From assembly GCF_014194695.1 (NCBI RefSeq), contig NZ_JACIAH010000007.1, positions 284,223 through 348,222 on the forward strand: a stretch of DNA of 64,000 bases, given 5' to 3'. Origin of the DNA: Rhizobium sp. BK399. Lineage in GTDB: Bacteria; Pseudomonadota; Alphaproteobacteria; Rhizobiales; Rhizobiaceae. The position numbers were made by a program, and so were the translations under genes. Positions within the stretch are counted from its first letter, which is position 1; the number at the start of each line of letters is the position of its first letter. Of the stretch, positions 59,901 through 64,000 are shown piece by piece. The notes below the pieces were generated by a model, which was given only the letters and a program-made list of their open reading frames with translations, did not search any database and was not told the DNA's origin.

Positions 59901-60683
59901 TTACGTTATGCTTCCGGCTACGATCGTTCTGCAGCCATTGTCGCGATAGCGCGCCAACATTTCCTGGTCCGCGTCGCGTTCGACCACCAGGCATTCGCAT
60001 TGCGCCACCGGAAGTACGCTATGCGGGGCGGCGGTACCGAATTTGTCGGACGTTGCGGCCACAAGAACCTTCTTGCTTCGCGATGCAGCGAACCGCTTGA
60101 ATTCCGCGTCTTCGAAGCCGAAGGTTGTTACGCCAGCCACAAGATCAATCCCGCAGGCGCCAAGAATACAAAGATCAGGCGACAGGGCTTCCATGTCGCG
60201 CATCGCTTTCGCGCCAAGTGCGCCGCCAACCTGGCGGTCGATCAAGCCGCCGATCAGGATCACATTGACGGCAGGTTTCTCCATCAAGGCAGCGGCGATC
60301 GCAGGAGCGTTTGTTGCGGCAGTCAAGGGCAAGTCCATCGGCAGCGCGGTCGCGATTGCGAGGTTGGTGCTGCCCGCATCGAAAAACACCATCGAGCCAG
60401 GGGGGATCTGCGACACCGCAGCAGTGGCAAGCGCCACCTTACGATCTCGCGCGATACCCGCGCGATGATTGAGGCTTCCACCGGCAGGCGAAACGGGCAA
60501 CGCACCGCCATACACACGCTCACAAAGGCCGGCGGCTGCCATTTCACGCAGATCCCGACGTATCGTGTCTTCGGACACGCCGAATTCAATCGCAAGATCT
60601 GCTGCAAGCACTCGACCTTCGGCTTGCAGCTTCCGCAGGATGACGCTCTGTCTCTCCTGCAGGAGGAGTTCATTCGTGTTCAT
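59901..60683 (-). CDS. DeoR-family transcriptional regulator
   Basis: A 260-residue repressor: helix-turn-helix (about 10-65, with AADLAIEFGVSEDTIRRDL) and DeoRC effector domain with FDAGSTNLAIA and ILGACGID phosphosugar-binding loops. It probably controls itself and the MFS gene behind it. Two perfect 12-base direct repeats lie directly upstream. Confidence 0.9.
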   Translation of the reverse strand: MNTNELLLQERQSVILRKLQAEGRVLAADLAIEFGVSEDTIRRDLREMAAAGLCERVYGGALPVSPAGGSLNHRAGIARDRKVALATAAVSQIPPGSMVFFDAGSTNLAIATALPMDLPLTAATNAPAIAAALMEKPAVNVILIGGLIDRQVGGALGAKAMRDMEALSPDLCILGACGIDLVAGVTTFGFEDAEFKRFAASRSKKVLVAATSDKFGTAAPHSVLPVAQCECLVVERDADQEMLARYRDNGCRTIVAGSIT

Positions 60684-60714
60684 GCCGACTTCAGCCCGGT
60701 TTAGATAAAATCGT

Positions 60715-60746
60715 TACAAACATGCATAAACGGATACAAACATGCA
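60715..60746. promoter_or_regulatory. Direct-repeat operator TACAAACATGCA upstream of the DeoR gene
   Basis: TACAAACATGCA occurs at 60715-60726 and 60735-60746, exactly 20 bases apart (two helical turns). DeoR-type proteins often bind direct repeats. The site is 32-63 bases upstream of the DeoR start. Confidence 0.65.
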
Positions 60747-60923
60747 GGCAAGCGTCCGGCCTCAGGTCAGCCTTCACAAACTGAAACATGCCGCGCCGAA
60801 TTCGTGATAAATGAGAAAAATATTTGCAGATGCCGATTGTCTTTGCAGTTTTCTACGCTTCGCAACAGCGGGCTTTTCTGCGATTTTCGCCGCAGCAAAC
60901 ACTCTGGTGAATTGGATAACAAA

Positions 60924-61697
60924 ATGAACCTCCTGAAGACCATCGCCGCCGCAGCACTGATCCAGGCCGCCGCGCTCCTCCCCGCCGTTGCCGGTGAAAA
61001 TCTCGCCGCCATCAAGTCCGCTGGTGTCTTCAAGATCGGCACCGAGGGGACTTACGCTCCATTCACCTACCATAACGACAGTGGCAAACTGGTCGGCTTC
61101 GACGTGGAGATCGGCGAAGCGATTGCCGCCAAGCTCGGTGTCAAGCCGGAATTCGTCGAGGGCAAGTGGGACGGCTTGATCGCCGGTCTCGATGCGAAGC
61201 GCTACGACACGGTCATCAACCAGGTCGGCATTACCGAGGCCCGCAAGCAGAAGTACGATTTCTCCGAGCCCTATATCGCGTCGAAGGCTGTGCTCATCGT
61301 TCGCGACGGCGACGACAGCATCAAGGGCTTTGCGGATCTGAAGGGCAAGAAGTCGGCGCAGTCGCTGACAAGCAACTTCGGCAAACTTGCCGAACAGTCC
61401 GGCGCTGAACTCGTCGGCACCGACGGCTTCGACCAGTCGATCCAGCTTGTCCTGACCAAGCGCGCAGACGCGACGATCAACGACAGCCTCTCCTTCCTCG
61501 ACTTCAAGAAGCACAAGCCTGACGCTCCGGTGAAGATCGCCGCCCAGCAGGAAAATGCCGACTACTCCGGCATCATCATCCGCAAGGGCGAGCCGGAACT
61601 GCTGGAAGCCATCAACAAGGCGCTCGCCGACATCAAGGCCGACGGCACTTACCAGAAAATTTCCGACAAGTACTTCGGCCAGGACGTTTCGAAGTAA
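60924..61697 (+). CDS. Amino-acid ABC transporter, periplasmic binding protein
   Basis: A 257-residue solute-binding protein of family 3: signal peptide (about 1-23), GTEGTYAPFTYHNDSG, GFDVEIGEAIA and the DYSGIIIRKGEPEL segment. It resembles cystine or polar amino-acid binders. ATG 60924 starts the signal; the longer frame is unlikely. Followed by permease and ATPase genes. Confidence 0.9.
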   Translation: MNLLKTIAAAALIQAAALLPAVAGENLAAIKSAGVFKIGTEGTYAPFTYHNDSGKLVGFDVEIGEAIAAKLGVKPEFVEGKWDGLIAGLDAKRYDTVINQVGITEARKQKYDFSEPYIASKAVLIVRDGDDSIKGFADLKGKKSAQSLTSNFGKLAEQSGAELVGTDGFDQSIQLVLTKRADATINDSLSFLDFKKHKPDAPVKIAAQQENADYSGIIIRKGEPELLEAINKALADIKADGTYQKISDKYFGQDVSK

Positions 61698-61801
61698 GTC
61701 AATACAGCCGGCGGCTTGCTGCCGCCGCAACATCCTTTATATGTGCCTGAAAAGCGTTCAGCGAACACTCGCTGGACGCGTCTTTCTTTGGGGATTGCAC
61801 C

Positions 61802-62482
61802 TTGCCGAACTGGCTTCACTTGATGGCGGATTCGCTCGGGCCCCTCCTCTGGGCCGGTCTGATCTTCACCATTCCGCTGACCCTCCTCTCTTTCGCGTTC
61901 GGCCTCATCCTGGGCCTGATCACCGCGATCGCCCGGCTTTTTGGACCGGCGCCGGTCGCTGCCATCGCCCGCTTTTATGTCTGGGTCATCAGAGGCACAC
62001 CGCTTCTGGTGCAGCTCTTCGTGATCTTTTATGGACTGCCGAGCATTGGCATCCTGCTCGACGCCTTTCCGGCCGCACTGATCGGCTTCACGCTCAACAT
62101 CGGTGCATACAGCTCCGAGATCATCCGCGCCGTCATTTCGTCCGTGCCGAAAGGTCAATGGGAAGCAGCCTATTCGATCGGCATGAACTGGCGTCAGGCC
62201 ATGAGCCGCACGATCCTGCCGCAGGCCGGGCGCGTCGCAGTGCCGCCGCTTTCCAACACGTTCATCTCGCTCGTCAAGGACACCTCGCTTGCGGCTGCCA
62301 TTACGGTACCCGAACTGTTTCAGGCCGCACAGCGCATCGTCGCAACCACGTACGAGCCGCTTATCCTCTACATCGAAGCTGCGTTGATATACCTTGCGCT
62401 GAGCTCCGTTCTCTCGGCGCTGCAGGTCCGCCTCGAGCGCCGCTTCGCACGCTATGGCGGCATGCTGGAGGCAAACGCATGA
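61802..62482 (+). CDS. Amino-acid ABC transporter, permease
   Basis: A 226-residue HisM/GlnP-type permease with about five membrane segments and the conserved region EAAYSIGMNWRQAMSRTILPQA. The start is TTG 61802 or ATG 61823. The stop overlaps the ATPase start (ATGA). Confidence 0.92.
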   Translation: MPNWLHLMADSLGPLLWAGLIFTIPLTLLSFAFGLILGLITAIARLFGPAPVAAIARFYVWVIRGTPLLVQLFVIFYGLPSIGILLDAFPAALIGFTLNIGAYSSEIIRAVISSVPKGQWEAAYSIGMNWRQAMSRTILPQAGRVAVPPLSNTFISLVKDTSLAAAITVPELFQAAQRIVATTYEPLILYIEAALIYLALSSVLSALQVRLERRFARYGGMLEANA

Positions 62483-63240
62483 TCGAGCTTTCCCATATCG
62501 AAAAGCGCTTTGGCGACGCCGTCATCCTGAAGGACATCAGCATCCGCATTCCCGAGGGCAGCGTCACGGCACTCGTCGGCCCTTCCGGCGGCGGCAAAAG
62601 CACGCTGCTCCGCTGCATCAACCTGCTGGAAATCCCAACAGCGGGCACAATCCGCCTCGGCGAGGAGAAGCTGAGCTTTGCACCGGGGCAGAAGACTGCC
62701 TGGCAGGCAATCCAGAAGATCCGCCGGCAGACCGGCATGGTGTTCCAGAACTTTCAGCTCTTTCCGCATCAAACAGCCATCGAGAATGTGATGGAAGGCC
62801 TCATCACGGTTCTACGGTGGCCGAAGGAAAGAGCCCGGGAACGGGCAATGGAGCTGTTGACGAAGGTCGGCATGGCCCACAAGGCTGACGCATGGCCCTC
62901 GACGCTCTCGGGCGGTCAACAGCAGCGCGTCGCAATCGCCCGCGCGCTTGCCCCGTCTCCGCGGGTTCTTCTTTGCGATGAGCCGACATCGGCGCTCGAT
63001 CCCGAACTTTCGGCTGAAGTGGTCGATGTTCTCGGTCGCCTAGCCAAGGAGGGAACAACGATGGTGATGGCGACGCATGACCTGCGTCTCGCCTCCAAGA
63101 TTGCCAACGACGTTGTCTTTCTCGAGGCCGGCAGCGTGGTCGAGACGGGAAGTGCACGGAACATTTTTACCGCGCCGGAGCGCGAACGTACCAAACGCTT
63201 CATCTCGACAATTAACGCCGCCCATACCTACGACATTTAG
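62479..63240 (+). CDS. Amino-acid ABC transporter, ATP-binding protein
   Basis: A 253-residue GlnQ/HisP-type ATPase. Walker A GPSGGGKST, Q-loop QNFQLFPH, signature LSGGQQQR, Walker B VLLCDEPTSALDP and switch His in ATHD. Works with the permease and binding protein encoded upstream. Confidence 0.94.
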   Translation: MIELSHIEKRFGDAVILKDISIRIPEGSVTALVGPSGGGKSTLLRCINLLEIPTAGTIRLGEEKLSFAPGQKTAWQAIQKIRRQTGMVFQNFQLFPHQTAIENVMEGLITVLRWPKERARERAMELLTKVGMAHKADAWPSTLSGGQQQRVAIARALAPSPRVLLCDEPTSALDPELSAEVVDVLGRLAKEGTTMVMATHDLRLASKIANDVVFLEAGSVVETGSARNIFTAPERERTKRFISTINAAHTYDI

Positions 63241-63260
63241 ACACGGGCGGCGGTAGAGCG

Positions 63261-63821
63261 TCAGACTGCGCGGGCAGCCTTCAATGCCTTGCCCCACCAG
63301 GCAAGCTGGTCGAGCTGGTTCTTGGCGGCCTCGGCGAGGTGAGCGTAGTCGCTCAGGCTCTTTCCGTCCTTGATAACCGACAGGTATTCCGGGAAGGAGA
63401 TGTGAACGCCGGTCTTCACGGAAACGGCGCTCATTTCGACGAAGATCAGTCGCAATTGCTCTACCGCGCGGGCGCCACCGACACCGCCGTAGCCAACGAA
63501 AGCGACCGGCTTGTGGATGAACTCACCGAGGTCGATCGCATTCTTGAGAACGGCAGTCGGGCCGTGGTTGTATTCGGCCGCCGTGAAGATGTAGCCGTCG
63601 AACTCGCGCAGCTTCTTTTTCCAGCGCTCCGCCGTTTCGTTCTGGGCTTCGCTCGCGCTTGCCTGACCGAGGAAGGACATCGGATAATCCAACAGATCGA
63701 GAATCTCGACCTCGAGTTCAGGCCGGCTTGCGGCGATCTCGGCAATCCACTTGGCCGGATGGTCCGCAAAGCGGCCAATACGCGTGCTTCCGACAATGAC
63801 GGCAATCTTGAGCTTACTCAT
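63261..63821 (-). CDS. NADPH-dependent FMN reductase family protein
   Basis: A 186-residue flavodoxin-fold oxidoreductase: VGSTRIGRFADHPAKW at the N-terminus binds the FMN phosphate and AAEYNHGPTAVLKNAID is the flavin contact loop. Relatives reduce quinones, chromate or azo compounds. Physiological substrate unknown. Confidence 0.9.
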   Translation of the reverse strand: MSKLKIAVIVGSTRIGRFADHPAKWIAEIAASRPELEVEILDLLDYPMSFLGQASASEAQNETAERWKKKLREFDGYIFTAAEYNHGPTAVLKNAIDLGEFIHKPVAFVGYGGVGGARAVEQLRLIFVEMSAVSVKTGVHISFPEYLSVIKDGKSLSDYAHLAEAAKNQLDQLAWWGKALKAARAV

Positions 63822-63845
63822 ATCAAATCCTTTTCATGAAAATGC

Positions 63846-63871
63846 ATGGGGCGGCCCAGAGGCCGCCCCAT
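63846..63871 (-). terminator. Hairpin terminator behind pyruvate carboxylase
   Basis: ATGGGGCGGCC (63846-63856) and GGCCGCCCCAT (63861-63871) are perfect 11-bp arms. The T-tract on the minus strand (GCATTTTC) is weak. Confidence 0.7.
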
Positions 63872-63890
63872 AGTTTGATTCCGATATTCG

Positions 63891-64000
63891 TCAGCCGGCG
63901 TAGCTGACCAACAGGTCCTTGGCGTCGATCTGATCGCCCGCCTTGACCAGCACTTCCGCGATCGCACCGTCCTTTTCGGCATGGATCGCCGTTTCCATCT
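63891..64000 (-). CDS. pyc: Pyruvate carboxylase, C-terminal biotin domain only
   Basis: The minus-strand frame gives METAIHAEKDG, then VLVKAGDQIDAKDLLVSYAG and a stop. This is the end of a biotinyl domain; the two preceding bases AG fit the last bases of the biotin-bearing lysine codon (KMET), which is cut by the window edge. The wording fits pyruvate carboxylase best; another biotin carboxylase is possible. Confidence 0.8.
   Translation of the reverse strand, partial: METAIHAEKDGAIAEVLVKAGDQIDAKDLLVSYAG

Overview
The window is a GC-rich chromosomal segment of an alphaproteobacterium, most likely a member of the Rhizobiaceae (Rhizobium/Agrobacterium/Ensifer group). Evidence from the sequence: an RpoH2-type heat-shock sigma factor, CarD, a SUV3-type helicase, phbAB with divergent phaR, a SAM-II riboswitch before metA, an iron-responsive IRO-box motif before an fbp operon, EcfG-type (GGAAC-N16-CGTT) promoters, and clustered GANTC (CcrM) sites. 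I see no phage, IS element, CRISPR array, rRNA or tRNA gene. Genes are densely packed, with many ATGA or TGATG overlaps.

Layout. 1-3.8 kb: thiamine synthesis operon thiC(partial)-thiO-thiS-thiG-thiE. 3.9-9.2 kb: a GH144-like (beta-1,2-glucanase-type) protein convergent with a ferric-iron ABC transporter (fbpABC). 9.2-14.5 kb: a predicted D-lysine/L-pipecolate catabolic cluster (DpkA-like reductase, AmaB, AmaA, divergent LysR regulator, stand-alone Lrp ligand-binding domain). 14.6-20.4 kb: a five-gene operon made of a small carrier protein, an acyl-CoA-dehydrogenase-like flavoprotein, an amino acid:[carrier protein] ligase (seryl-tRNA-synthetase-like, no tRNA-binding arm), a DUF1839-type protein and a GH2 glycosidase. 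The biological role of this operon is not known and it is the most interesting part of the window. 20.6-23.5 kb: the EF-P lysylation system epmB-epmA with divergent efp.

23.6-32.4 kb: small envelope proteins (glycine-zipper lipoprotein, DUF3309) behind a probable EcfG promoter, a GANTC-rich intergenic region, SUV3-like helicase, S4 protein, ferredoxin FdxA, CarD, rpoH2 behind an EcfG-type promoter, and an M48 metalloprotease. 32.6-40.9 kb: thiamine transport thiBPQ under a TPP riboswitch, an MFS exporter with divergent MarR regulator, thiamine pyrophosphokinase and an ABC-F protein. Thiamine synthesis, uptake and activation genes therefore sit within about 39 kb.

41-49.7 kb: a secreted protein, an SbmA/YddA-type ABC protein with a ruined Walker A, metA (acetyl-CoA-type) behind a SAM-II riboswitch, galM, and an N-acetylglucosamine catabolic operon (GntR-nagB-II-nagA-SIS). 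49.8-64 kb: PHB metabolism (phbA, phbB, phaR), rpmF, GST, mtgA, ispA, LysE-type exporter, ispG, a DeoR-MFS pair, an amino-acid ABC transporter, an FMN reductase, and the 3' end of pyruvate carboxylase. All gene assignments come from reading the translated sequence and recalled family motifs; no database search was run.
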